Positions 8,101 through 17,484 of a stretch of 28,044 nucleotides of DNA are shown here, one piece after another. The stretch spans positions 739,459 to 767,502 of the forward strand of contig BFEA01000124.1 in the NCBI GenBank assembly GCA_003427395.1, in the 5' to 3' direction. The stretch is from Chara braunii (taxonomy: Eukaryota; Streptophyta; Charophyceae; Charales; Characeae). The notes beneath the pieces are model-generated. The model was not told where the DNA came from and did not search any database. It saw only the letters and a program-made list of their open reading frames with translations. Both the position numbers and the translations under genes were made by a program. The first letter of the stretch is position 1. Every line of letters begins with the position of its first letter.

Positions 8101-8918
8101 GCCGCCTCGGGATCTTCCGCCTCTATGCCGGTGCGTGCTGCTTCTTCCGGCAAAGCTTCCCCCTCCGATCTGGCTTCCTCCTCTTCTTCGTCTTCGTCCT
8201 CGTCTTCTTCCTCATCTTCCTCTACACTCTGCTCTCCTTCGTTGTACTCACTATAACTTCCTTCTTCCGACGTTTCTTCTTCGGCGTCGTCTTCTTCTTC
8301 AGTGGCTTCTTCTTCTCCTTCTCCTTCAACCGCCACCTCGGACGTATCTTGCTTCGGATAGAAGGCAAGATTGATGATCCCGTGTGGCTTCAAGTACTCT
8401 TGTCGCGATGGCAGGGCGCTTTCAGTCCCGGGTTCCTCCAAACACGCAGTCCACTGAAGATACGCGGCCAATGCTCGCGTAAGGACGTGCGGAGCCGGAC
8501 TGTCGTCACTTTGCGAAACGATGTCGAGAGAGAGATCGTCGGCCAGTTGCGTGAGCTGGATGACGAGTTCCTGGGTAATTGGCTGGCGATGGCCCGACCA
8601 CACTAATCCGAAGAGAAAACTGAGAAGATCACCCTCTACGTCAGTTCTCCAAGCCTGTATAATCAACAACTCCAGGTACTCGATGCACGCAGGATGCTCG
8701 TTGGTCCGCGTCCACGTCACCTCCACTCGAGCCAAGCACACAGACAGGTCGACAAAAGTCTCACGCCACGCTAGCCAATGTCTGGGATCGAGGAGCGGGA
8801 CGGCAAGAGGCTCGAGCAAGAAGGAAAGACGAGGGTGAAGATCGGATTGCCAGAAGGTGGGGAAAAGAGAGGGGAGACCGAAGGTGGAGAGAGGAGCGAG
8901 AGGAGCGGCACGGTTCAT
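8097..8918 (-). CDS. accessory ORF B of the retrotransposon, unknown, acidic tail
   Basis: An intact 273-codon ORF. Its ATG (8918-8916) overlaps ORF A's TGA as ATGA, and its own TGA overlaps the ATG of ORF C the same way. The N-terminal 190 residues look globular and partly helical (HWLAWRETFVDLSVCLARVE, YLELLIIQAWRTDVEG, ELVIQLTQLADDLSLDI). The C-terminal 80 residues are almost wholly Glu/Asp. This acidic tail is encoded by TTC/CTC-type trinucleotide repeats on the plus strand at about 8160-8330. No domain is recognised. That it stays open while gag-pol carries many stops is notable but not proof of selection. Acidic tails occur in histone- or nucleic-acid-binding proteins; that role is speculation. 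Confidence 0.55.
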   Translation of the reverse strand: MNRAAPLAPLSTFGLPSLFPTFWQSDLHPRLSFLLEPLAVPLLDPRHWLAWRETFVDLSVCLARVEVTWTRTNEHPACIEYLELLIIQAWRTDVEGDLLSFLFGLVWSGHRQPITQELVIQLTQLADDLSLDIVSQSDDSPAPHVLTRALAAYLQWTACLEEPGTESALPSRQEYLKPHGIINLAFYPKQDTSEVAVEGEGEEEATEEEDDAEEETSEEGSYSEYNEGEQSVEEDEEEDEDEDEEEEEARSEGEALPEEAARTGIEAEDPEAA

Positions 8919-9397
8919 TGGGGGCGTTGGAAGGGGATGAGTGTGGGGAGCACAACTGCCGGCTGGCGTGCAGAGGTGCGGATCTCGTCGAAGTCAATCC
9001 CGTACGTCGGGACGAGGTTGTCCCCCGGACGCGCAAGACCGTGATGCCACTCAGCTGATAACTGTTGCGTCCACTCTCGTAATGAAGTCAAGATCGCGGT
9101 ATGCCGAAGCGGGCTGACAGCGCTGATATCGCCGCTGAAGGCAGTGACCGTGGTGACGTGGCTCGTTCCTGGAGCCGCCCGCCGATGAATCGCCACTACC
9201 TCTGCCAATACTACTGCCTGCGGACTCCCGACGAATCGGAACGCAGCGGCGGCACACACACCCTCGGTGCAAAAGAACTGCGCCAGTCGTCGAAGATCAG
9301 GACTGAGCCGCGGATGACGAACTTGCCGGATCTCCGAGATGTAGCCACGTGGTTGCAACAGATGATTGCCAAGAGCTTGCTCCGTGATGAAACTCAT
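8915..9397 (-). CDS. accessory ORF A of the retrotransposon, unknown
   Basis: An intact ORF of 160 codons from ATG 9397-9395, which overlaps the pol stop as ATGA. A longer frame upstream (to 9433) lies inside the end of pol, and I prefer the ATGA start. The product begins MSFITEQALGNHLLQPRGYI and contains RHPRLSPDLRRLAQFF, an Ala/Val-rich middle and TAILTSLREWTQQLSAEWH. It has no recognised domain and no membrane segment from this start. ORF B follows, again by ATGA. Its consistent place after integrase suggests it is expressed from the genomic RNA with pol. Confidence 0.5.
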   Translation of the reverse strand: MSFITEQALGNHLLQPRGYISEIRQVRHPRLSPDLRRLAQFFCTEGVCAAAAFRFVGSPQAVVLAEVVAIHRRAAPGTSHVTTVTAFSGDISAVSPLRHTAILTSLREWTQQLSAEWHHGLARPGDNLVPTYGIDFDEIRTSARQPAVVLPTLIPFQRPQ

Positions 9398-11190
9398 GGC
9401 GAGGACGGGGAAGAGGATGAGAGATGAGAACAAGAGGGAGAAAGTGGGGCGGGGGCTAGATCGTCGTCGTCCTCATTGCCAGCAGATGAGGGAGATGGAG
9501 CGAGGTTAGAAGAAGGAAGGGGGCGGATATAAGAGGTATGGCGGACGATGGGGACAAAACTATGGTTGGCGCTGGCCTCGGGCGCGATGCGCACCGTGTT
9601 GGCGCCGTTGGGTCCGAGCTCGACAACGCGGAAGCAGCCAGAGAACTTGGGAGCGAGTTTCCGGTCACGTGCACATTTACGTACCTGCACCAGGTCCCCT
9701 AATTTATATTGATGTTGGGGACCGGCGTTTCCATTTCGGGCCTCGTAGCTACGAACTTGCCTCCCGTGGGCTAGATCAGTCATTCTCTATCTCTTTCGGG
9801 CTAGCTTCGGGACAACCCTTTCCATCAAATCGGCGTACCTTTTGGCCTTGGCCTTAAGGGCGGCATGCGTGTCTCTACCCCCTGCTTCGGCAACTTCCGA
9901 GTTGCCCCGGTAATCGACACATGGGAGGCTATTGGTGCGAAGCTGAAAGGAGGTGAACCCCGTGGATTCGTGAGGAGTGGCCCGGTGAATTCCGACGATT
10001 TGATATACGATCTCGGGCCACGGACGCGTGTCATGCGCCGCTAGATTCCTACGAAGGGCATTCTTAATCATGCGATTGGGATTTTCGGTCAACCTGTTCG
10101 ACTGGGAAACGTGGGGTGCCGTGTGTCGGAGTGTAACGCCTCGTCGCGCGAGCAATTCCTCTACCTCGCCTTTGAATTCAGACCCGTTGTCGGTTAGAAT
10201 CTCTTTTGTATCTAGGTGGGTATAGAGGAACCGATCGATGTACGTAGCTATCTCTGCGGCCTTACGGGTCTTGCAGGGGTAGACCTCGATGTTTTTGGAA
10301 AAATGATATATTAAAACTAAATGGATGGAATATTCACAACGGTTTGGGCCAGGTGGCACGCCGATATCTGTCGTGTCCATACCGACTCGTTGGAAGGGCG
10401 CTTTACTTCCGTCGGTACTATCGTGTTTGGTTCCCATATTGGGGCACGATCGGCGGCACGGACCAGACAGTTGGCGACCACGTATCTGACATCGTCCCGT
10501 AGACCAGAACCACAGATTCTGATCTATAGTTGCTTCAGTGACACGTATTGTGAAGTGAGCGGCCTGATCCTCGTGAGCAGATCGTCTCAATTCATATCTC
10601 TGAAATGGATGGGGAACCGTCAACCACGAACCTGATCCGTCAGTTTTACGCTTTTCCAGGTGACCGTTGATCCATCGGTAATCCCGGGATCTCTCGGCAG
10701 CCCTACGTCTGTCGTGCTTAGTGAGATGATCCAATGGTAAACCAGCCAATTTAGCTAATAGAATTTTATCCGTCCAGACTTCCGCTCGTCGGTATTTCTC
10801 GTCATATTCAGGGTCGTTTGTTCGGGCAGCCTCGAATCGAACCTCGGTAGGGAGTTTGTCCGTTCTACACAGAGGGCACTTCCATTCCTTACTATTTGTT
10901 CGATATCGAACGCATGCACCGTGCGCACGATTGACACGCGTGGTACAACCCACCCAATCAACGAATCCGGTCTCAAAAGGATGGCATTCAACCCCATAAA
11001 CCCGTGTAATACACGTGCAAAAATAGCAGAATTTATCAGGAAGGGTGGCGAAGAAGGCCGAGGGGGTGAGAGGGGCAGAATCGGCAGGGGAAGAAGGGGT
11101 CGCAGAGACAGGTAGGGTAGCCATGATGAAAGGGAGAGAGAGAGAGCAGGGTTGTAAAGAGGGTAGAGCAAAAGGCCCCGTGTCACTCAC
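9394..11190 (-). pseudogene. integrase with N-terminal PHD-like finger
   Basis: Residue numbers are for the 467-codon frame 11190-9787. A PHD-like finger lies at 55-108: C55-x2-C58, then WVGC82-x2-R85-x4-H90-x2-C93, then C105-x2-C108. Spacing fits C4HC3 with one Cys replaced by Arg85. An HH zinc region follows (H206, H212), then the DDE core: D272 (VGMDTT), D334 (LTDNGSEF) and E369. A TAG at 9789-9787 interrupts the frame. The C-terminal part continues to 9394 with YKLGDLVQVR, LAPKFSG and HTSYIRPL, the usual tail that ends pol. The CC half of the HHCC region sits in another frame at about 10510-10430, implying a compensating pair of indels. No chromodomain is seen. Integrase inserts the cDNA into the genome; this copy is dead. 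Confidence 0.88.
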
Positions 11191-12052
11191 GCCTTCGACA
11201 GGATTTCCACTTGCCCGTACCGCGGTCCGTTCTCATCCTTCGGCTCGTTCTCGGAATCACCTCGTCGCTCTTATGAACCTTCTCGGGTCGGTGCAGTCGT
11301 GTCAATCCGTCAGCATTCCCGTGTCTCTCGTGCTTCTGATGACGAATGTCAAAGTCCATGCTCTGTAGCATCGTTGCCCATCGTCCGATCATGCCCGAGT
11401 AATCCTTAGATTTCTTCAAGGCTAATAATGGCTCATGATCACTCACCAACGTGAACTTCCGCCCATACAGATAGGCTCGAAAGTGATTGATTCCCCATAG
11501 AGTCGCATAGCATTCTCCTGTTGGAGCGGCGTAATTGCGCTTGCAGACAGGCACCGATTTAGACACGTATTCCACCACGTATTTGAGCCCGCTCGGTCCG
11601 ACCTAGGCCAAGATCGCCGAAATTGCCTCCGGCTGCCAGTCCATGATGAGGACAAAAGGCTTTTCGGGATCCGGTCTTATAAGGACCGGGGCCGAAATAA
11701 GAGCTGCCTTGAGTTTCGAAAACGCTTGATCACACTCCGACGTCCAAATCAACGGCTGATCCTTTCTCAGCAGATTCGTGAGGGGACCCGCAATTGCCGC
11801 GAAGCCCTTGATAAACCTTCGGTAGTACGAGGCCAGGCCCAAAAGGGCGCGAACTTGCGTGATAGTCGTGGGCACGGGAGCGTCTCTCACAGCTGCCACC
11901 TTTTGAGGTTCCAGTCTGAGTCCCTGGTCTGTCACCACGTGTCCCAGGAAGGAAATGGTGGTGAGAAAGAACTGGCACTTCTCAAGCGCCACCTTGAAAC
12001 TGGCGTCCCTCAATGCATGCAGCGTCCATTCGATGTGCTGCATATGCCCCTC
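11183..12052 (-). pseudogene. RT C-terminal part and RNase H
   Basis: Same frame as the RT upstream, resuming after TAG 12055-12053. It contains the RT tail (CQFFLTTISFLGHVV, PVPTTITQVRALLGLASYYR), the connection (LLRKDQPLIW) and RNase H. RNase H residues visible are Asp in LIMDWQ, Glu in TGECYATLW, Asp in LVSDHEPL, and NADGLTRL near the end. TAG at 11605-11603 lies inside RNase H, at AILA-stop-VGP where Gln is usual, so CAG to TAG is likely. The frame ends with TGA at 11185-11183, and the integrase continues in another frame. RNase H removes the RNA template during cDNA synthesis. Confidence 0.9.
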
Positions 12053-13528
12053 CTACGAATTCGAGTACACCAGAATATCATCCATATACACAATCACGCA
12101 ATAATTGATGATGCTCTGCGCCAGACGTGTCTTCCGCACAAAGTTCTGAAAAGCCATGTTCATAGCTCGCTGGAAGGTTGCTGGAGAATTGCAGATGCCC
12201 ATTGGACATCGAACCCATTGCCAAGTACCTTCGAACAACACAAACGCTGTTTTCGGACGATCCTCCTTTCGGACAAGAAGATGATGAAACCCATGACGAA
12301 CATCAAATTTACTGAAAAATCGAGCACTCCCAATCGCATCCAACAACTCATCAATCCGCGGAAGGGGGTACACATCTTTGATCGTGATATCGTTCAGCTT
12401 CCGATAATTGATGCATATGTGAATCCCTCCGGCCTTTTTGGGCAGAATTACCACAGGAAACGACCAGGGTCCTATAGCGGGTTCGATCCATCCATTAGCT
12501 TCGAACTCCTTAATTCGCTGAAACGCGGCCGCCCGTTGGGCTGTCGAGTATCGATAAGGAACGCAGCTAATTGATGTGTGATCCCCCGTAAGGATGGCAT
12601 GCTCAATCACGTTAGACAGTCCGATATCATTATCACGCACACTTAATACCTCTACGTATCCGATATCATTATCACGCACACTTAATACCTCTACGTACCC
12701 ATTTAGGACGTTAATCAGTGATTTTCGAAATTCCAAGGGGACGTGATTCGGTAGGGTGACTGTCGGTCGATCAGGTATCTCAAGGGGCATGTCGATCCAA
12801 TCAGCAGGCCGATTCCGTCGGTCATTGATACTAGAGAAAATAAAACTGCTAGTGCGGAGAGAAAATACAGTCGCAATCATCTGGGATTCAACAGGGCTAA
12901 TCATCTCGGTTTCTTTAACTTCGGCGTCAATTTTCAAATCAGCCATAGTTTCTTCCACGGTTAGTCCGGTTAAGTCCACCATCTCCTGCATTAGATCGGG
13001 CACATCGTCAACGAGAGCTTCGGCTTCTCGTTTTATCAGAGCGATGGTCGCTCCGGTTGTGAGGAGCAACCTTGGAGGGGAAATAGAAACATCAAGATAT
13101 TGGTTCATCTGTTGATAGCGCGCTCGGAGGGAAAGTGTTCCCTTGTACAAGGTGCGATGGGGTTCCAAATCGTCTGCTAGGTCAGATATTTGCAATATGG
13201 GTTCCCCGAAAAAGGTCGAGGAACCGACCTAAGCTTCTACAGGAGCGGGTGTGTTATCCTCCAGACTCAAGTGGAAAGTTCGCGTGGTTCCGGGAACCAT
13301 CCGAAATTCCTCTTGAGTTTCGTAATCGAAAAGTTCAACTAAGTTTTTCCACTCACTTTTACTAGGCATCTCTTCTTCACACTCCTGCTCTTCGAATCCG
13401 CTACTATCATTCAGAGATGGAAATTCCCCGTGATCGGGACCTTGGATCATCCCTACCCGAGCAGAATCAGGATTCCTTTTTACTGCTCGGGTGGAGATCC
13501 GCAGTGGAACTGTCTGAGGCTTTCCACC
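12053..13528 (-). pseudogene. post-protease linker and reverse transcriptase
   Basis: The frame resumes at about 13528 (GGKPQTVPLRIST, directly continuing the protease) and is cut by TAG at 13231-13229. From 13195 the RT core is clear: PYRYSTAQRAA, WSFPVVILPKKAGG, INYRKLNDITIKDVYPLPRI, SKFDVRHGFHHL (motif A Asp), CPMGICNSPATFQRAMN, VYMDDILVYS (motif C YMDD). TAG at 12055-12053 follows, at a place where relatives often have Trp, so TGG to TAG would explain it. A 39-bp in-frame tandem duplication lies N-terminal to the core. RT copies the genomic RNA into cDNA. Confidence 0.93.
12621..12698. repeat. 39-bp in-frame tandem duplication in pol
   Basis: Units 12621-12659 and 12660-12698 match at 38 of 39 bases. 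They encode a repeated 13-residue peptide, YVEVLSVRDNDIG, between protease and the RT core. The frame is preserved. Confidence 0.95.
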
Positions 13529-13875
13529 TATATCTTAAGCACCAACTGTTTGGAATCGAAATGCATGCGGGCACCTACCGCCATTGCCCAAGGCAGTCCC
13601 AACAATACCGAATACGAGTGCACATCTATGACCAATGCGTTAACGAGGACGTGTCCTCGTCCAACTTTCACAGCCACATTCTCAATGACTCCTACGATGT
13701 TCATAGCTTCCTCGTAAGCAGAGACGTAGTTGTCTTTGCCAGATTGAGGGAGAATGGAGTTGAGTCGTCTTGTTCTTCTTACCGTATCCAATGATATAGC
13801 GACCGCGGAGGACCCAGTATCAATGAGGGCGTTAAAAGGTTTGCCCCACACTTCACAATCACATTCAGCACTTTT
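13529..13875 (-). pseudogene. retropepsin-type aspartic protease
   Basis: Shows WGKPFNALIDTGSSAVAIS, with the catalytic DTGS, and later YSVLLGLPWAMAV, matching the second hydrophobic-Gly motif of retropepsins. It cleaves the Gag-Pol polyprotein. The frame is the same as gag, separated only by TGA at 13878-13876 (context RARPVL-stop-KSAECD). CGA to TGA change, or programmed readthrough, could explain it. The frame then breaks at about 13528, where the downstream linker continues in another frame. About 115 codons, normal for this domain. Confidence 0.9.
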
Positions 13876-15416
13876 TCATAACACCGGTCGAGCTCGCACG
13901 AAATGATCTTTCTCAGCTAAAGAAATCGTAGCTACTCGCGCGGCTTCGGTTTTATCAACTTCGGGTTCCGGTGGTGCCACATCCTCTGTTTCTCCCTCCT
14001 TCTTTTTCAACATTCGTTGCATGCGCTGGTATGTAAAGCGCTTTTGATTTTTCTGACAATGTTGCAGCAACTGGTCATTTGCAGCTTCGGATATGGTGAG
14101 CAAATGTCCCACTGGGATCAGAACGCGTATGTCCAGTTGCTTAAGCGTTCGTAGCACATCAATTTCCCCCGTCTGAAACTGTGGTCCGGGGTTAGATTTG
14201 CGTTCGACCCATTCAAGATCGTCATGCGCCTGTCGGATTGCTCCGACCATGCCGGCGAGATGAAGATATTCGGCCGGATCAACCACGTCAGCGGCTTCGG
14301 AAGAAAAAGTCCCTGAGGTCGATGCTACTGCACTTGAGGGGGAAGGTCGCTCAGGGGCGTAAGCGATGATCTCCTCGTTTCGGGCCGTATTCATCAACGC
14401 AGCTACTCGTCCTTGATTCATAGCTACGGGGGTTGCGCCAGGAGGGGGCTGATTTCGTTTTGGTTGCGGACAGTTCCGGGCGAAATGCCCGGGCTGTTTG
14501 CAATTGTAACACTCAATCCTCCCAGCCAAGTTAGCTGCATGAGGGAGCTGCGATGTATGTCCAAGTGCAGGCGGGGCGTCCAAAAGTGGGAACGATGCAG
14601 GGGTGGGTCGAGCAGGAGCCGGGTTGGGCTTAATCAGCCTGCTCATAATCTGTTTCATTTGATCCTTGTGAGCCGCCTGCATTTGGACCAGATTGCTCAT
14701 CCATTCAGATTGCTTGGTAGTAGCGGTATGGATCATCTGTGCCAAGTGCATATTAGTTATGGACGTAGAGGCAGGATCTTGAGAGCTTCTGGGTTTAACA
14801 GTTGTTACCTGTTGGTTCGTAGAGAGAGTCGGAGGAGGGGGAGAAGGGGCTGGCGGGATATCAGAGGCGAACCCTTCAGGAAGGTCATGATCAGGCCAGG
14901 GATGGAATTGTTCTACCGCTTGTAACCACGATCGTCGTTTCGCTGCTACATCCTGAATCGTATTTGTAATGTCTTCGTCTCCCTGACCGATATACTTCTT
15001 TGTATCCGTCAGGTCTAACTCCAGCGCTTTGGTGACGATAGCAGACAACTGATTCGTTTTAGGGGGAACCTTTTTCTGCAACTCAGCTTTTAACGTCGGG
15101 TTTCGTAGATGATCGATGAACAAATCTCGGTCGGAATTTTCATCTCGTCCTAATTTGTCCAACGTAGTTTGGAATCGATCCACGAAGTCAGGCAACAATT
15201 CCCCTGGTTCAAGTTCTTACGGTCGAGTTTTGAGCACGTACCAAGCAACGTCTTCGCGGACCGTATCAAACCTGGCCAAGAACGCTCGTTTGAAGGTATT
15301 CCAGTCTACCCATCTGTGTTTCCTAAACCAATTATGTGTCGTATTACGAAGCAATAAGGTGATGACGGGGGGATACTAACAATCACTCTGAGGGGTGTTG
15401 CGTTTCCGTCGGCCAT
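13876..15416 (-). pseudogene. gag (capsid and CCHC nucleocapsid), broken near N-terminus
   Basis: Proposed start is ATG 15416-15414 (MADGNATPLRVIV). The frame slips at a run of six G/C at 15367-15372 and continues as FRKHRWVDWNTFKRAFLARF, the capsid-like gag core, then meets TAA at 15219-15217. From 15198 the frame is open for 440 codons. It has a helical capsid part (DFVDRFQTTLDKLGRD), a Pro/Ser linker, a zinc knuckle C230-x2-C233-x4-H238-x4-C243 (CYNCKQPGHFARNC), and a long tail with a Lys-rich MQRMLKKKEG segment. Gag forms the particle and packages RNA. It is fused in frame to protease except for the TGA at 13878-13876, so a single gag-pol polyprotein was probably ancestral. Confidence 0.9.
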
Positions 15417-15539
15417 TAGCATAGCTGGTCTAGTCTCACCAGATCTTGATCTGGTCACNGGGCGATCTCGACGAGCAGGTTGAGGACTTCTTCTACCTCT
15501 CGCCAGCTCGACTTACTATCATCAGAACCGACACGTGTC
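15417..15539. other. leader between PBS and gag, with one N
   Basis: About 120 bp with no ORF of note. An N lies at 15459, just beyond a small palindrome (CCAGATCTTGATCTGG type, about 15439-15454). Unlike the N at 5315 I see no flanking exact duplication. Confidence 0.6.
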
Positions 15540-15552
15540 GGCTCCGATACCA
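15540..15552 (-). promoter_or_regulatory. primer binding site, initiator Met-tRNA type
   Basis: Immediately inside the right LTR the minus strand reads TGGTATCGGAGCC. The canonical plant site for initiator Met-tRNA is TGGTATCAGAGCC, so 12 of 13 match. It fixes the orientation of the element and the inner end of the 5' LTR at about 15553. Confidence 0.85.
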
Positions 15553-15772
15553 ACCTCACGTACTGTGCTGTCTTCCGTTCGGAGTGCTAGGAGTGCGGAA
15601 AGAAGGCCCAGAAAAACAGCAAGATGGGGTGTGCCAAGGATTTTTGGGAATTGAGTGTGGGGACACTGACAGAACTGAAATCCCCCGTGTTGGTCCGATG
15701 AAGAAAGTCGGTTGCTTTCGCGCGTCGTGGAATGCACTCGCGGGCACTGCGCGAAAAGAGAAAAATCCAAAC

Positions 15773-16372
15773 TCAATCCAAAAAGTATTGTCGAACTTCC
15801 CACCGCGCTACGGCTCTTCGTTTAGAGCGAAAGGGCTTCGGTACAATCCGCGTGTCCTGTTTCCGTATCAAGCCCAGGCATCGCTCATTGGTCAGTTCCG
15901 AGTCCGACGTGGAGGGTCTCAGTCGCGTGGCTCTTTCCTTGTGCTCGTCTTCGCTCCATATAGGGTGGTGGAAGCACTTTGATTCGTAGCGATCGAAACG
16001 CTGGCACTCAGAGCACAGGGTTCGAGGCCAATGGGGCTCCACTCCCGTCCACGGAATGACGATCAGCTTGTTAAATGGCAACAATACTAAGTAAGGCGGA
16101 AAGTGCGTATCGATAATGACAAAGCCCACGTCCACGAATCCAGAGCAACAATTTTCGGGAGGGAAGTAATATCGCCTGTCGATCCGTGCGATAGCTTCTC
16201 GTACGTCCCACTCACAAACACGTGTCCTTTCTTCGTCGTAAGGGAAGGGGCGCGTTGGCGTGGGAGACACGGGAGGCTGGCGCCCGATCAAGGGGTGTTC
16301 GTCAGTCCACATGTCAATCAATCGAAAATGGGTGTAAAAAAATCCCGGGACGTCATCAAAAAGCACAATCAT
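15773..16372 (-). CDS. LTR-encoded 199-codon ORF, unknown function (right copy, in the 5' leader)
   Basis: Same ORF as in the left LTR, starting at ATG 16372-16370 (MIVLFDDVPGF), again overlapping an upstream stop as ATGA at 16369-16372. In this LTR it sits after the TATA-like box and before the PBS and gag, so it would lie in the 5' leader of the genomic RNA. Motifs shared by both copies include HFRLIDMWTDE, RPFPYDEERTRVC, RYYFPPEN, FVIIDTHFPPY and SEDEHKERATRLRPSTSDSE. None belongs to a family I recognise. Confidence 0.4.
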   Translation of the reverse strand: MIVLFDDVPGFFYTHFRLIDMWTDEHPLIGRQPPVSPTPTRPFPYDEERTRVCEWDVREAIARIDRRYYFPPENCCSGFVDVGFVIIDTHFPPYLVLLPFNKLIVIPWTGVEPHWPRTLCSECQRFDRYESKCFHHPIWSEDEHKERATRLRPSTSDSELTNERCLGLIRKQDTRIVPKPFRSKRRAVARWEVRQYFLD

Positions 16373-16620
16373 AAAAACCAACTATTATTTTCCTTCCTTT
16401 TGACACTAGGAAGACATCTTATAGAGCCCGTACAGCCATGCACTAATCGGGTTGGAGTTAGTTTCGAGGGGCCGACCCGCGACTCAGGTTCAACAGGTTG
16501 GATTGACGTAAATCTGAGGCGCCTTGTTATTCCGAGGCTGCCCCGCAGGCTGACTGTAGATGTCGTGCAGCATAAGGCAGATGGCATGCGCAGTGCATTC
16601 AGAACGACATATCTAAACAC
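16369..16620 (-). CDS. small LTR ORF upstream of the 199-codon ORF (right copy)
   Basis: Equal in length to 5130-4879 and nearly identical in sequence. It begins with GTG; the first ATG is at about codon 11. The stop is shared with the next ATG (ATGA). No domain is recognised. It could be a leader uORF or open by chance. Confidence 0.25.
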   Translation of the reverse strand: MFRYVVLNALRMPSALCCTTSTVSLRGSLGITRRLRFTSIQPVEPESRVGPSKLTPTRLVHGCTGSIRCLPSVKRKENNSWFL

Positions 16621-17372
16621 TCTTGCATTCTCGAACTAAATCCCGTCGAGTCCTGGGTCTAACCAAAACAAGATTCACATACAAGCATTTTCCTTTCCAT
16701 GCATGCATACACTGTGGAAGGTGCGAAAATGACAAAGGTGCATCAACTCCCTCCACAAATCAGAAACAAATCGGGGGACAGTACACACGCATCCACCGTT
16801 CACAAGACAAGAAGACTGAGTTCCTTCGCATCCGGAGATTACCTAGGAAACTAATGGAAGAGTTCCGGAAGAAGTTCGGAAAATCACAAAGATTCACGTT
16901 CACTCACAGGAGAGACGGACTTATGACATGTCGTCATTCAGATCAGAGGGAGAGGGGGGGAGAGATGGATGAGAAGTGTCGGGACAGAAGACACTGAGAT
17001 CCGAAAGAGAACGTTCGGCTTCACAGTCGTAAAATGATCCCAAACAATGAAGGCGCATTCGTCGTGAAGTTCGAATATGGCCTTGAGCCAATCACCCATT
17101 CAACTCCAATTATCGATCCTCATACCCGCACCAACGATCTCGGCTGTCACGTGCTAACTTCCATCGCTGCGATCATCACCCCGCTGACGTAGCTCGACAC
17201 TGCTCGCCAGGATCCCACAGTCCATCGTGGCGATCAAGCGCACAACCGGCCAGCCTACAATCAGCCCATCAGGACTTTTCGACTCGCATCAAACGCATCA
17301 CCTAGCCTCTGCTTCCCAGAAGTTGGTCTGGGAGTTGAAAACGTAAGAGAGATTTGCGAGCGCGCTTGCGGA

Positions 17373-17380
17373 ATTTATAG
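17373..17380 (-). promoter_or_regulatory. TATA-like box in right LTR
   Basis: Minus-strand CTATAAAT, the copy expected to drive the genomic RNA. Transcription from about 30 bp downstream would include both LTR ORFs, the PBS, gag-pol and ORFs A-C. Confidence 0.5.
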
Positions 17381-17484
17381 TTGCGAGAAGGGAGGTAGAA
17401 CGGGGAGAAGGAGGAGGGAAAGCCAAGGCGTAGGAGGAGAAGTAGGAGGAGAAGATTCAGCGGGGGGCGCTCAAGAGAAGCCAT

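Noticed and set aside
7918-8374. Plus-strand poly-Ser and poly-Leu frames
   Set aside because: They are the antisense of the Glu/Asp-rich tail of ORF B. The minus strand carries the start-stop overlaps and the element's coding direction.
11726-12574. 282-codon plus-strand frame
   Set aside because: It is the exact antisense of the RT and RNase H region, whose motifs are unmistakable on the minus strand.
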